The position numbers and the translations under genes were made by a program. The notes beneath the pieces are model-generated. The model was not told the DNA's origin and did not search any database. It was given only the letters and a program-made list of their open reading frames with translations. Positions 1 to 8,123 of a stretch of DNA of 64,000 nucleotides are shown piece after piece; positions within the stretch are counted from its first letter, which is position 1, and every line of letters begins with the position of its first letter. Origin of the DNA: Vibrio marinisediminis (GTDB lineage Bacteria; Pseudomonadota; Gammaproteobacteria; Enterobacterales; Vibrionaceae). The stretch covers positions 62,001 through 126,000 of the forward strand of contig NZ_JACFYF010000005.1 of the NCBI RefSeq assembly GCF_014050145.1, in the 5' to 3' direction.

Positions 1-130
1 TGAGAAAAACTGAGCCAGCACCAACAAACGGTTCTACCAACTTGCGCGCTTCAGGCAGATGACGCTGAATATCTTCAACTAGTCCGTATTTACCACCAGC
101 CCATTTCAGGAAGGCACGCTGCTTTTTCAT
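1..130 (-). CDS. dam: DNA adenine methylase Dam, N-terminal part
   Basis: Only the first 43 codons are in the window; the gene runs off the left edge. The protein begins MKKQRAFLKWAGGKYGLVED, the Dam N-terminus, with the SAM-binding motif LKWAGGK and a following VEPFVGAGS segment (class alpha N6-adenine methyltransferase motif I). Dam methylates adenine in GATC and, in Vibrio chromosome biology, affects mismatch repair and replication initiation. It lies 133 bp downstream of damX on the same strand, as in E. coli and other Vibrio. The identification rests on this short stretch plus synteny. Confidence 0.93.
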   Translation of the reverse strand, partial: MKKQRAFLKWAGGKYGLVEDIQRHLPEARKLVEPFVGAGSVFL

Positions 131-263
131 CGACTGCTCTATCTATCAACCACAAATTAAGGCTGCGGAATGTAACATATTTAGCGCCATACCCAAAGCA
201 ATTGGCTTGGTCATTTAGGCTGAGCGAACAGAAAGTCTCTGGTTTCACTCAACCTTCATCATA

Positions 264-1733
264 TTAATTGCTACGAGCGATTTCGCGCTGGACTTGATTT
301 AGAGATTTAGCCCAAGGTTCGAATTTTTGCAAAGGCTCAGGCAATTGAGCTACCGCATCGCGCGCGACTTGAATCGTTGGGTAATTATCATAGGTAATAA
401 TGAACCACTCAATGCCATCACGCGTGGTTGGATAAACATAGACTTTGTCATCCAACTCATATCGATTGAGGAAGTTCTGCACCTCAATGCGGCTGCGAAC
501 CGCGGCTAATTGCAAAGTGTAACTACGTGGTGAGTAGTTATTCAATTCATCTTTGGCAAACTTAAAGGTGATTGGCGTAAAAAATTTGGCACTTGATTCC
601 GCTGGAGTCACCTCACGCGAATCTTCCACAATTTTCTCTATTTCAGTGGTATCCACTTGTTCGGCTTCGTTTTCCAACAATGCATCAACCACTTCAGAAG
701 TGATCACCACCCGTTGAGAGTTATCTTCAATCACTCCAACACTCGCTGTCACATCAGTCACTTCCGGTGGGAGTGCACTAGAGTCATCTTCAGCGTTGTC
801 TAATGCCAGCTCTGTATCGCTATCTGTATTGCTGGTCGCATCCGCCTCACTCGTAATCGCATCACTCACGGAGGTCTCAGGCTCTTCAAGTGTCGGTATG
901 ACCGTTTGCTCGACTTGCTCGGTGATTTGTTTTGCAGTTTCATCGGGCGTTGGCTGATCCATCATCCACCAATACCCACCACCAATCAGCGCCAGCAGCG
1001 CGAATATCACCAGTGCAATATTGAGTGGCGAACCAATAATCGAACGGATAACAATCTTCTTTTCCACTTTCTGATCCCCTAAAGCCATGATCTCTCCCGG
1101 ACGACGAGCAACAGTACGATAGGCATTACGCACCCTTCTCTCCATATCGTCTTCGACAAAACGCATCACCAATTGTTCAAAGAATCGATCCGCTTCTTGC
1201 GAGGTAAGCGACTCTATTTCAAGCTCTATTGGCTTGATATCTTGTCCATGGCTTAAGCGCTTAAACAGTGAATCTAGGCTAGCTACTCGGCTGAACAATA
1301 CGATGTTAATCGTCCAACGATTTTGCTGCTGAGCACGCATCATCAGCAACCATAACTCAGAAACCAAAGCTTCACTGAGCAAGTGCGCATCATCAACCAC
1401 AATCACAATATTGCACGACTCATGTTCCATATTGCGTGCAAAACTTTCCACCATGCTGTCTGCCGGATTAAATAACGGTTCAGACAGCACTTGAGTCAGA
1501 ATCGTGGTACGACGCTGTTCATCAGATTGATTCGGGTGACACATCAATAGTGCTTGGTTTTTATCATCCGCCCACGCTTCTAAGTAGCGCTGCGCTAGCC
1601 AAGTTTTGCCGGCACCTGCCGCACCTGAAACAGTAATGAAGTTGGAGGTAAAGTGAGTTAACAGTTGCAGACGCTCTAATAACTCAATTTGTGTACCCAA
1701 CTCCAGCACTCTGGATTGATGTGTCAAACTCAT
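264..1733 (-). CDS. damX: Cell-division protein DamX (AAA ATPase + SPOR)
   Basis: 489 residues. The N-terminal half is an ExeA-like AAA domain with Walker A GAAGAGKT (about residues 37-44) and Walker B IVIVVDDAH (about 108-116). One hydrophobic segment (about 235-256) is followed by a very acidic, low-complexity periplasmic linker (about 260-390) and a C-terminal SPOR domain (about 405-485) that in this family binds denuded peptidoglycan at the septum. The protein is therefore expected to be a single-pass inner-membrane division protein. It sits between aroB and dam on the same strand, the usual gammaproteobacterial order. E. coli DamX is similar but its N-terminus is less clearly an ATPase; here the nucleotide-binding motifs are intact. 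Confidence 0.93.
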   Translation of the reverse strand: MSLTHQSRVLELGTQIELLERLQLLTHFTSNFITVSGAAGAGKTWLAQRYLEAWADDKNQALLMCHPNQSDEQRRTTILTQVLSEPLFNPADSMVESFARNMEHESCNIVIVVDDAHLLSEALVSELWLLMMRAQQQNRWTINIVLFSRVASLDSLFKRLSHGQDIKPIELEIESLTSQEADRFFEQLVMRFVEDDMERRVRNAYRTVARRPGEIMALGDQKVEKKIVIRSIIGSPLNIALVIFALLALIGGGYWWMMDQPTPDETAKQITEQVEQTVIPTLEEPETSVSDAITSEADATSNTDSDTELALDNAEDDSSALPPEVTDVTASVGVIEDNSQRVVITSEVVDALLENEAEQVDTTEIEKIVEDSREVTPAESSAKFFTPITFKFAKDELNNYSPRSYTLQLAAVRSRIEVQNFLNRYELDDKVYVYPTTRDGIEWFIITYDNYPTIQVARDAVAQLPEPLQKFEPWAKSLNQVQREIARSN

Positions 1734-1766
1734 ATAACAACCTAAGGAGACGAAGACAGTGTCTAA

Positions 1767-2855
1767 TTAAAGCCCGCGGGCAAAATCGATCGCTTGTTGG
1801 ATGATGCTTTCTGGTACACCTTTAACGACTTCAGCGCTGCCAATGTCAGTTGGCAAAACCAAGCGTAGCTCACCAGCGAGCACTTTTTTATCACGCATCA
1901 TATGACGCATGAAGTCAGCAAAAGCCATGCTTTCTGGCGTATGTACCGGCAGTTTAGCGCGCTTCAACAACGTAATGATGCGCTCAAGCTGAGTTGGCGT
2001 AATCTCACCACGCAACTGTGCCGTTTTTGCTGCCATCACCGTTCCCGATGACACAGCCTCGCCATGTAACCAGTTGCCATAACCGAGTTCAGCTTCAATC
2101 GCATGACCGAAAGTATGCCCCAAATTCAATAGCGCACGGATACCTGACTCTTTTTCATCTTGAGCAACCACTTCGGCTTTGATTTCACAACAACGCGCAA
2201 TCGCGTATGTCAGAGCTTTCTCATCCAGCGCATAAAGCGCTTCTAAGTTTTGCTCTAACCACGAAAAAAACTCCGCGTCATAAATGATGCCGTACTTGAT
2301 CACCTCTGCCATACCCGCAGCAAACTCACGTGCTGGCAAAGTAGTAAGACAGTTGGTATCAATAATCACTGATTTTGGCTGATAGAACGCACCGATCATA
2401 TTCTTACCCAACGGGTGGTTCACCGCTGTTTTTCCGCCTACAGACGAGTCTACTTGGGATAACAAAGTGGTTGGTATTTGAATAAAATCAACACCGCGCT
2501 GATAACACGATGCAGCAAAACCGACTAAATCACCAATAACACCACCACCAAGTGCGATGATCACCACATCACGGCTAAAGTTATGCTCTAGTAGATAACT
2601 CATGACGGCATTAAATGTATCTAGGGTTTTGTATTGCTCTCCATCAGGTAATTCAAGCAACGAAGCTTGGCAACCTTGATGCGCCAATATTGAAAGGATT
2701 TTTTCGGCGTATAGCGGCGCAACTGTGACATTACTGATCACAACTACTTTTTGCTTTGCCGTTAAGAAGGAAAGGTGGGCCGGATCATTAAATAATCCGG
2801 CACCAATTGATATTGGATAGCTACGCTCGCCTAAGCTGACCGTAATCCGTTCCAT
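1767..2855 (-). CDS. aroB: 3-dehydroquinate synthase
   Basis: Second step of the shikimate pathway, turning DAHP into 3-dehydroquinate with NAD and a divalent metal in the cytoplasm. The NAD-binding segment [14 protein letters not shown], the lysine motif [13 protein letters not shown] and the metal-binding HTFGHAIE with a later HGEAV are all visible. I chose the ATG at 2855 (MERITVSL, 362 aa): it has GGAG seven bases upstream and matches the family N-terminus. The frame is open six codons further, but no good ribosome site lies there. aroK ends 30 bp upstream, so aroK-aroB-damX-dam look co-transcribed. Confidence 0.96.
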   Translation of the reverse strand: MERITVSLGERSYPISIGAGLFNDPAHLSFLTAKQKVVVISNVTVAPLYAEKILSILAHQGCQASLLELPDGEQYKTLDTFNAVMSYLLEHNFSRDVVIIALGGGVIGDLVGFAASCYQRGVDFIQIPTTLLSQVDSSVGGKTAVNHPLGKNMIGAFYQPKSVIIDTNCLTTLPAREFAAGMAEVIKYGIIYDAEFFSWLEQNLEALYALDEKALTYAIARCCEIKAEVVAQDEKESGIRALLNLGHTFGHAIEAELGYGNWLHGEAVSSGTVMAAKTAQLRGEITPTQLERIITLLKRAKLPVHTPESMAFADFMRHMMRDKKVLAGELRLVLPTDIGSAEVVKGVPESIIQQAIDFARGL

Positions 2856-2885
2856 GGTTATGCTCCAATTCAAGATAAATAATTC

Positions 2886-3404
2886 TTATCTCTCTTCTAG
2901 CATTTTTACGATCTGGTTGGCTACCACTTTTGCACTTTGATCGTCAGTACGTACAGTATAATCCGCAATTTCTACGTACAGCGGGTTGCGATCTTCGGCC
3001 AAAGCCTCGAGCACATCACGCGGTTTATCTGTTTGCAGCAGTGGACGTTTCTTGTCACGGTTTGTACGTGCAAGTTGTTTTTCAATTGTCGTCTCTAGGT
3101 ATACAACGATACCGCGAGCAGATAGACGATTTCGGTTTTCTTTGCTCATGATTGAACCACCACCCGTAGCAAGAACGATACCTTGTTCTTCGGTTAGGTC
3201 GTTAATCACTTTTTCTTCGCGAACTCGAAAACCTTCTTCACCTTCAACATCAAAAACCCAAGCGATATCCGCGCCTGTGCGTTCTTCGATGACAGTGTCT
3301 GAGTCAACAAACTCCATATGAAGCTGTTGAGCTAGATGTCTACCAATTGTACTTTTGCCGGCTCCCATTGGGCCAACAAGGAAAATATTGCGTTTCTCAG
3401 CCAT
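2886..3404 (-). CDS. aroK: Shikimate kinase I
   Basis: Phosphorylates shikimate at the 3-OH using ATP (fifth step of the shikimate pathway). 172 residues, the normal length. The P-loop GPMGAGKST is at about residues 11-19, followed by the shikimate-binding [11 protein letters not shown] with the conserved Asp, the LATGGGS motif near residue 80, and the lid segment [16 protein letters not shown]. It is the first gene of the aro part of the cluster. 164 bp separate it from pilQ upstream, which may hold an extra promoter. Confidence 0.96.
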   Translation of the reverse strand: MAEKRNIFLVGPMGAGKSTIGRHLAQQLHMEFVDSDTVIEERTGADIAWVFDVEGEEGFRVREEKVINDLTEEQGIVLATGGGSIMSKENRNRLSARGIVVYLETTIEKQLARTNRDKKRPLLQTDKPRDVLEALAEDRNPLYVEIADYTVRTDDQSAKVVANQIVKMLEER

Positions 3405-3527
3405 GTTTTAGCAGTAATTTACAACGTTAATTCAATGACATCGCCACAAGAAGGGACAGCACTAGGCTGACTTAGAAGATGCTTGTGACACCTATTCCTC
3501 ACAGATGTTTCGTGATAAGACCCGAAA

Positions 3528-3539
3528 TTATCTAGATAA
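3528..3539. other. 12-bp perfect palindrome between pilQ and aroK
   Basis: TTATCTAGATAA, an uninterrupted dyad 29 bp downstream of the pilQ stop and 123 bp upstream of the aroK start. The same core, AATCTAGATAA and its complement, forms the arms of an inverted repeat at 12671-12719. It may be a protein-binding site or chance; nothing else in the 164-bp spacer was recognised. Confidence 0.3.
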
Positions 3540-3568
3540 GGTCGACCTAATGCAAATTTATTTTCTAA

Positions 3569-5305
3569 TTACTGCACAACTACTTTTGGTGTAACGAAGA
3601 TTAGTAGCTCACTTTTACCCATTTGTTGGTAGCTTCTGCGGAACAAAGCACCGAGTAAAGGGATGTCGCCAAGCAGTGGTACTTTGTCCATGGTATCGGT
3701 CACGCTATGTTGGAAAATCCCCCCTAGCACCACCGTCTCGCCATTGTCCACCAGCACTTGAGTACCAATGCGTTGCGTGTTTATTGACACCGCTTCACCT
3801 GTGCCTATTTTCACCACTTCACCCGGTCTGTCTTGCGTCACACTTAGGTCTAAAACCAAGCGATTATCTGGGGTAATTTGCGGGGTTACTTTAAGACTTA
3901 ATACCGCTTTCTTAAATGCGACCGAAGTCGCGCCACTTGATGAAGATTCTAAATAAGGAATTTCGGTTCCTTGCTCAATATAGGCCGGTTTTTTGTTGGT
4001 CGTGATTAATCTTGGGCTGGAAATGACCTCAGCTTTCGATTCTCGTTGAAGTGCCGACAGCTCCAAATCGAGCAAAGTATCCGATCCCAACTTGGCAACT
4101 TGAAAAGCAATGGTCGATGCATTCCCCGCCGTTGCCGCTAAATTCACATTAAGGAAATCACCAATATCATCTGGAGATATCGACCCTTTGCTCTCTTCGT
4201 CTGAATCAAGCCCTTGGTATAACCCTCGTTCGTAAAAATTACCTTCTAAAGAGCCGCCAACTTTGCCTCCACTTGAGTTGATGCTCCATCGAACACCGAG
4301 CTCATCTAAGTTACCTTCATTAACAGTCACAATTCTGGCTTCTATCTGAACTTGTTTAACTGGGATATCGAGTGAATCAACAATGCCTCGCACCACATCG
4401 ATATTACTTTTCAAGTCACGGATCAGCAGTGAGTTGGTGCGGTCATCAACAGTAATAGAACCACGCCCTGATAACATGCTAATCGCCCCTCCTCCGCCAA
4501 TCATATCGGCTATCTCGCTGGCATTAGCAAAATTCACTTTAATGATTTCTGATTTAAGCTCCCCCAACTCATCTTCCAAGCGAGCATTTTCTAAGCGTTG
4601 TTGCTCTCTTTGGTCGAGCTCGGCTTTTGGCGCGACGAGTACAACGTTGCCTTCCACTCGTTTATCCAAGCCTTTGACTTGCAGAATAATGTCCAGTACT
4701 TGGGGCCAAGGCACACCATCTAGACGCAAGGTAAGATTGCCAGAAACGGAATCCGATACCACAAGATTAAAGTCGTTATAGTCAGCAATAAGCTGTAAGA
4801 CATTTCGCACCGGAATATCTTGGAAATTGATGGCTATTTTCTTTGCTGGTTGGTCCAAAAACGATGCTTTGTCTTGCGGCTGTTTTGGTTTCGCTTTGCT
4901 CACTGTCACTTGCAATACATGTCGATTTAACGAGTATTGATAATCAAAATTGCCTTTGATTTGCGCCAGTAGTTGTATCCTGTCAGCTTGGCGAAATAGC
5001 TCTAACGTCTGCACATTGGTAGCAAAATCTTTTACATCAAACAGTTTTAACATCTCTTCCGTTATTGCTGCATTAGGTAGTTCGATGCTCAACCCTTGCT
5101 CTGTTTTTTCTAAGTCGACGACGATCTGATCATCGCTAAACTCAATAATGATCAAACCGTTTTGCTTCTCGTCAACACGAAAATCGACACTGGTTAATTC
5201 GTTACTGACTTGCTGTGCTAACACGACCGTCGAAAAAAGTATGCAGCTGGCAATCATTCCAATTCGAACTTGCCATTGAACAGGGAATTTCAATCTATTT
5301 ATCAT
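3569..5305 (-). CDS. pilQ: Type IV pilus secretin PilQ
   Basis: 578 residues. A signal peptide (basic start, hydrophobic IGMIASCILFSTVVLA) is followed by an AMIN-type peptidoglycan-binding region (about 40-135), N0/N1 secretin domains (IAINFQDIPVRNVLQLIADY; later VNFANASEIADMIGG) and the C-terminal secretin core ending with the signature VPLLGDIPLLGALFRR. It forms the outer-membrane ring through which the type IVa pilus passes; in Vibrio this is the competence/chitin-regulated pilus. It is last of pilMNOPQ, with 22 bp after pilP. AMIN domains are usually tandem, but only one is obvious here, which fits the modest length. Confidence 0.96.
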   Translation of the reverse strand: MINRLKFPVQWQVRIGMIASCILFSTVVLAQQVSNELTSVDFRVDEKQNGLIIIEFSDDQIVVDLEKTEQGLSIELPNAAITEEMLKLFDVKDFATNVQTLELFRQADRIQLLAQIKGNFDYQYSLNRHVLQVTVSKAKPKQPQDKASFLDQPAKKIAINFQDIPVRNVLQLIADYNDFNLVVSDSVSGNLTLRLDGVPWPQVLDIILQVKGLDKRVEGNVVLVAPKAELDQREQQRLENARLEDELGELKSEIIKVNFANASEIADMIGGGGAISMLSGRGSITVDDRTNSLLIRDLKSNIDVVRGIVDSLDIPVKQVQIEARIVTVNEGNLDELGVRWSINSSGGKVGGSLEGNFYERGLYQGLDSDEESKGSISPDDIGDFLNVNLAATAGNASTIAFQVAKLGSDTLLDLELSALQRESKAEVISSPRLITTNKKPAYIEQGTEIPYLESSSSGATSVAFKKAVLSLKVTPQITPDNRLVLDLSVTQDRPGEVVKIGTGEAVSINTQRIGTQVLVDNGETVVLGGIFQHSVTDTMDKVPLLGDIPLLGALFRRSYQQMGKSELLIFVTPKVVVQ

Positions 5306-5327
5306 TACGTTATCCCAGTAATTTTAT

Positions 5328-5843
5328 CTATCTAAGTGCTAATTTAACGTTACGACGAGTCCAACAACCCAACCCATCCGGTAGCGTTTCGTTAACTTGA
5401 ATATAAGAAGCCGTGACTTTCTCGACCTTGCCATTGTTTAAGCCAACATACTGACCTGCCGTGACTTTGATGATTTGCCCATTGGGTGTTTGAACAAGCG
5501 CAGATTTCATTCCTCCACGGCTCATCACTCCCTTCAAACTCAATTTATCGAGAGAATATCGCTCCAATTGCCCGGTTTTATTTCTCGCTTTTGGTTGCCA
5601 ACAATCAGTTCGTTGCTTTGATTGGCTCGCACTCAGGGCGGCTTTAGGTAACACAAAGGGAGATCTCTCTGAATGAGCTTGGTAGTCGGTAATGTCAAAT
5701 GTTGGCACTGAACTAAGCGCAACCGACTCAAACTGAGCTTGCTGCTGAGTTTGTGTAATAAATTCATCGAGCGATTGCTGATTAGCCCGACAACCACTCA
5801 TCGCTATCGCGACCAGCAGTGACACACTCCATCTAACCATCAT
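5328..5843 (-). CDS. pilP: Type IV pilus assembly lipoprotein PilP
   Basis: 171 residues with a lipoprotein signal ending in AMSGC, so Cys18 is the expected lipidation site. The C-terminal half (about 95-170) has the PilP beta-domain features YSLDKLSLKGVM and TPNGQIIKVTAGQYVGLNNGKV. PilP bridges the PilN/PilO periplasmic heterodimer to PilQ. The start has GAGGTG upstream, and the coding region overlaps the end of pilO by 11 bases, implying translational coupling. Two ATG codons are adjacent; either may serve. Confidence 0.94.
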   Translation of the reverse strand: MMVRWSVSLLVAIAMSGCRANQQSLDEFITQTQQQAQFESVALSSVPTFDITDYQAHSERSPFVLPKAALSASQSKQRTDCWQPKARNKTGQLERYSLDKLSLKGVMSRGGMKSALVQTPNGQIIKVTAGQYVGLNNGKVEKVTASYIQVNETLPDGLGCWTRRNVKLALR

Positions 5844-6423
5844 CTTTCACCTCAGGCTTAAACTGATAGGTATAAGCGCGCACACGAAAATGCAGTACGC
5901 TACTTTCTAAGCTCACTCGTTGCCATTCGACATCAGTAAAATTAATCACTCGTGGCAAGGCTGCTATCGCTTGAGAGAATTGACCTATATCGTCGTATCG
6001 ACCGGTCAATTCAATATTGAGCGGTAATCGATAAAGAAATTGCTGGTTCTCTTTTGCTCCCCAATCAATGCGGGTAAATGTCAGGTTGTTTTGCAGCCCT
6101 TGCTCATTAACTGAAGCCAGCATAGTGGCTAACTCTTTTTGCACTGGCAGTTGTTGAGATAAGTAGTCGTAGCGCTGAGAAAGCTCTTCAAGTTGTGCCC
6201 GAACAACAGGCAATGTCGCGACTTTATTAGTTTTAAGTTGAACGGTTTGCTTTAAGCTTTGCTCTTGCTGTTGCAATTTGCTCAGTTCGCTAAGTTTGCC
6301 ATCAAGGTGCCAGTGGTATCCCACCACCTGAAGGACGCTGAACAAAACCGCTAATACCACGAGTTGAGCAGGTAAAGGCCAATGGACAATATCCTCAACA
6401 TCAAGTTCGGTATATTTAGCCAT
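5833..6423 (-). CDS. pilO: Type IV pilus inner-membrane protein PilO
   Basis: 196 residues: a short cytoplasmic N-terminus, one transmembrane segment (about 19-38), a coiled coil (about 40-95) and a periplasmic ferredoxin-like domain (about 100-190) with the family segment LPLNIELTGRYDDIGQFSQAI. It dimerises with PilN to form the alignment complex. The start overlaps the pilN stop by 8 bases and the end overlaps pilP, so the pil genes are one tightly coupled operon. Confidence 0.95.
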   Translation of the reverse strand: MAKYTELDVEDIVHWPLPAQLVVLAVLFSVLQVVGYHWHLDGKLSELSKLQQQEQSLKQTVQLKTNKVATLPVVRAQLEELSQRYDYLSQQLPVQKELATMLASVNEQGLQNNLTFTRIDWGAKENQQFLYRLPLNIELTGRYDDIGQFSQAIAALPRVINFTDVEWQRVSLESSVLHFRVRAYTYQFKPEVKDDG

Positions 6424-6994
6424 CTCCCACCTCCTTGGAGCTTTCTTTAAGCAGTTGGAAGTAGAAAGAGACTCTGAATGTTTGGAACTTCTTCGAAAAC
6501 CGAGTTTTATCGTGAACGATTGAATGCATGGTCACATCATGTAACTGCGAAGCGTTTTCCAGATGGTCAAGCATGGTTGCCAAACGGGAAGTGGCATCAC
6601 TAATTCCAGTAATTTCAATCTGTTGACCGCTCATCTTAATTTTGTCTACATAGACCCCTTCCGGGATCAATCCTGGCAATAGGTTCATCAGTTCGGTGGT
6701 CTTGTTGCGCTGGGTCTGCAACCCTTCAACCACTTTTAAACGAGTGAGTAATTCTTGATGATCTTGCGCCACTGTTTTCAGCTGTTGCATGCGAAAATCA
6801 AGGCTCGCGATATGAGCTTGTAAAAAAGCCAAGCGCTGATGCTGTATCTGTTTCTGCTGCTCAATGTAAAAACCACTCCCCCATTGAACCAGCGCCGTCA
6901 GTATCAAACAGCCTATGACTAAGGCGATGAAACGTTGCTTGTGAGCGATGCGTTGCTGCTCACGCCATGGCAGTAAGTTAATTCTATGAAGCAT
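6416..6994 (-). CDS. pilN: Type IV pilus inner-membrane protein PilN
   Basis: 192 residues. The N-terminal INLLPWRE motif (residues 5-12) is the conserved PilM-binding peptide. A transmembrane helix (about 24-43), coiled coil (about 45-100) and periplasmic domain follow. It binds PilM in the cytoplasm and PilO in the periplasm. It overlaps pilM by 11 bases and pilO by 8, so stoichiometric translation is likely. Confidence 0.95.
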   Translation of the reverse strand: MLHRINLLPWREQQRIAHKQRFIALVIGCLILTALVQWGSGFYIEQQKQIQHQRLAFLQAHIASLDFRMQQLKTVAQDHQELLTRLKVVEGLQTQRNKTTELMNLLPGLIPEGVYVDKIKMSGQQIEITGISDATSRLATMLDHLENASQLHDVTMHSIVHDKTRFSKKFQTFRVSFYFQLLKESSKEVGDG

Positions 6995-7982
6995 GGCCTT
7001 GCTCCATCCAATCGAGTCCTTGTAGTGCTATCCCTGTGGCGCAGGCATAACTATAACCAGCAGACATTTGCTGGTGTTTGACTCGCTTACTGTGGGTAAA
7101 CAACGACAGGGGATTGAATAGCTCACAATCGACACCTAGCCTTCTTGCGAGCTCTTCCGCCAACATCGGGGTATTTGCACCGCCTCCCGTTAACCATATA
7201 CCTTGCAATTGTTGCTTCTCCATCGAGCCGATGAGCTGTAATTGCCGTTGAATTCGTTCAATTAATGTATCGATGAAGTGCATGGTAGCGTCATGACGCA
7301 TTGCACTCTCTTCGCCCATAGTATGGCTAATCACGTCGAGTCCAACAGCCAACTCTTTACACCACGGAGCTTGTTCATCGAAATCCATCACCATGGAAGA
7401 TCGCGTATGCCCAACTTCAAGCAACAACCAATGATCCCGTTGCTGAGAGAGCGCTATTTCCTGCCATAACCGCACTAAACCGTGAGCGTGAACATCCAAT
7501 AATATCGGCGTCAATCCAGCTTTTCGGCAAACATCAATACGGTTATTCACCACCTCTTTCTTGGTGGCATAGATTTGAATGGGTTCAGTGAGTGCGGACG
7601 GCTTAGTCAGAGGAAGAGTACAGTAATCCAGAGAGATTTCATCAATATCAAAGGGAGATTGATGAGAAAAAGCCTCAATAATGGCATACTCTTTCTCTTG
7701 TGCAGATAAGTCTCTATCTATCTGTAGAACTTTAGAAATAACCGAACTATCAGGTACCGATAATGCGACTTTTCGACTAAGTAAAGGTAAAGCCTTCCTT
7801 AGTTCTTTTAGTTTATTTACAATTTTCTGATAATTTAACAGGTGGTTATCAGCGAAAATACGCTCTTCGATCACCAACTCTCGGAAATCCGAGAGTACCA
7901 GAGTGCCTTTCACTGGTTTAATGGCAACGGCTTTGATGCTGTAGTGACCAATATCAATCCCGGTGATAAATGATAAACTCAT
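6984..7982 (-). CDS. pilM: Type IV pilus assembly ATPase PilM
   Basis: Actin-like (FtsA fold) cytoplasmic protein that docks on PilN. Motifs are the phosphate-1 loop GIDIGHYSIKAV near the start, KVALSVPDSSVISK, LLLEVGHTRSSMV (phosphate-2) and WLTGGGANTPMLAEELARRL (adenosine motif). I chose the ATG at 7982 (MSLSFITGIDIG, 332 aa) because it has GGAG eight bases upstream and fits the family; the frame extends 22 codons further with cysteine-rich sequence that does not belong to PilM. First gene of pilMNOPQ, divergent from mrcA with about 140 bp between starts, where both promoters must lie. Confidence 0.95.
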   Translation of the reverse strand: MSLSFITGIDIGHYSIKAVAIKPVKGTLVLSDFRELVIEERIFADNHLLNYQKIVNKLKELRKALPLLSRKVALSVPDSSVISKVLQIDRDLSAQEKEYAIIEAFSHQSPFDIDEISLDYCTLPLTKPSALTEPIQIYATKKEVVNNRIDVCRKAGLTPILLDVHAHGLVRLWQEIALSQQRDHWLLLEVGHTRSSMVMDFDEQAPWCKELAVGLDVISHTMGEESAMRHDATMHFIDTLIERIQRQLQLIGSMEKQQLQGIWLTGGGANTPMLAEELARRLGVDCELFNPLSLFTHSKRVKHQQMSAGYSYACATGIALQGLDWMEQGHAS

Positions 7983-8123
7983 ATCGCTGTGCTCCAGGCA
8001 TCGGTTACATTTGCGTAAATCGCACTGTTGCCGAAGAATGCACAACAATAACGCAAGCTAAATTGTTAGCTAAGATTACAAGGCATCGTGCCTCGAATAC
8101 CTCAATCAATCAGGGAATATCCG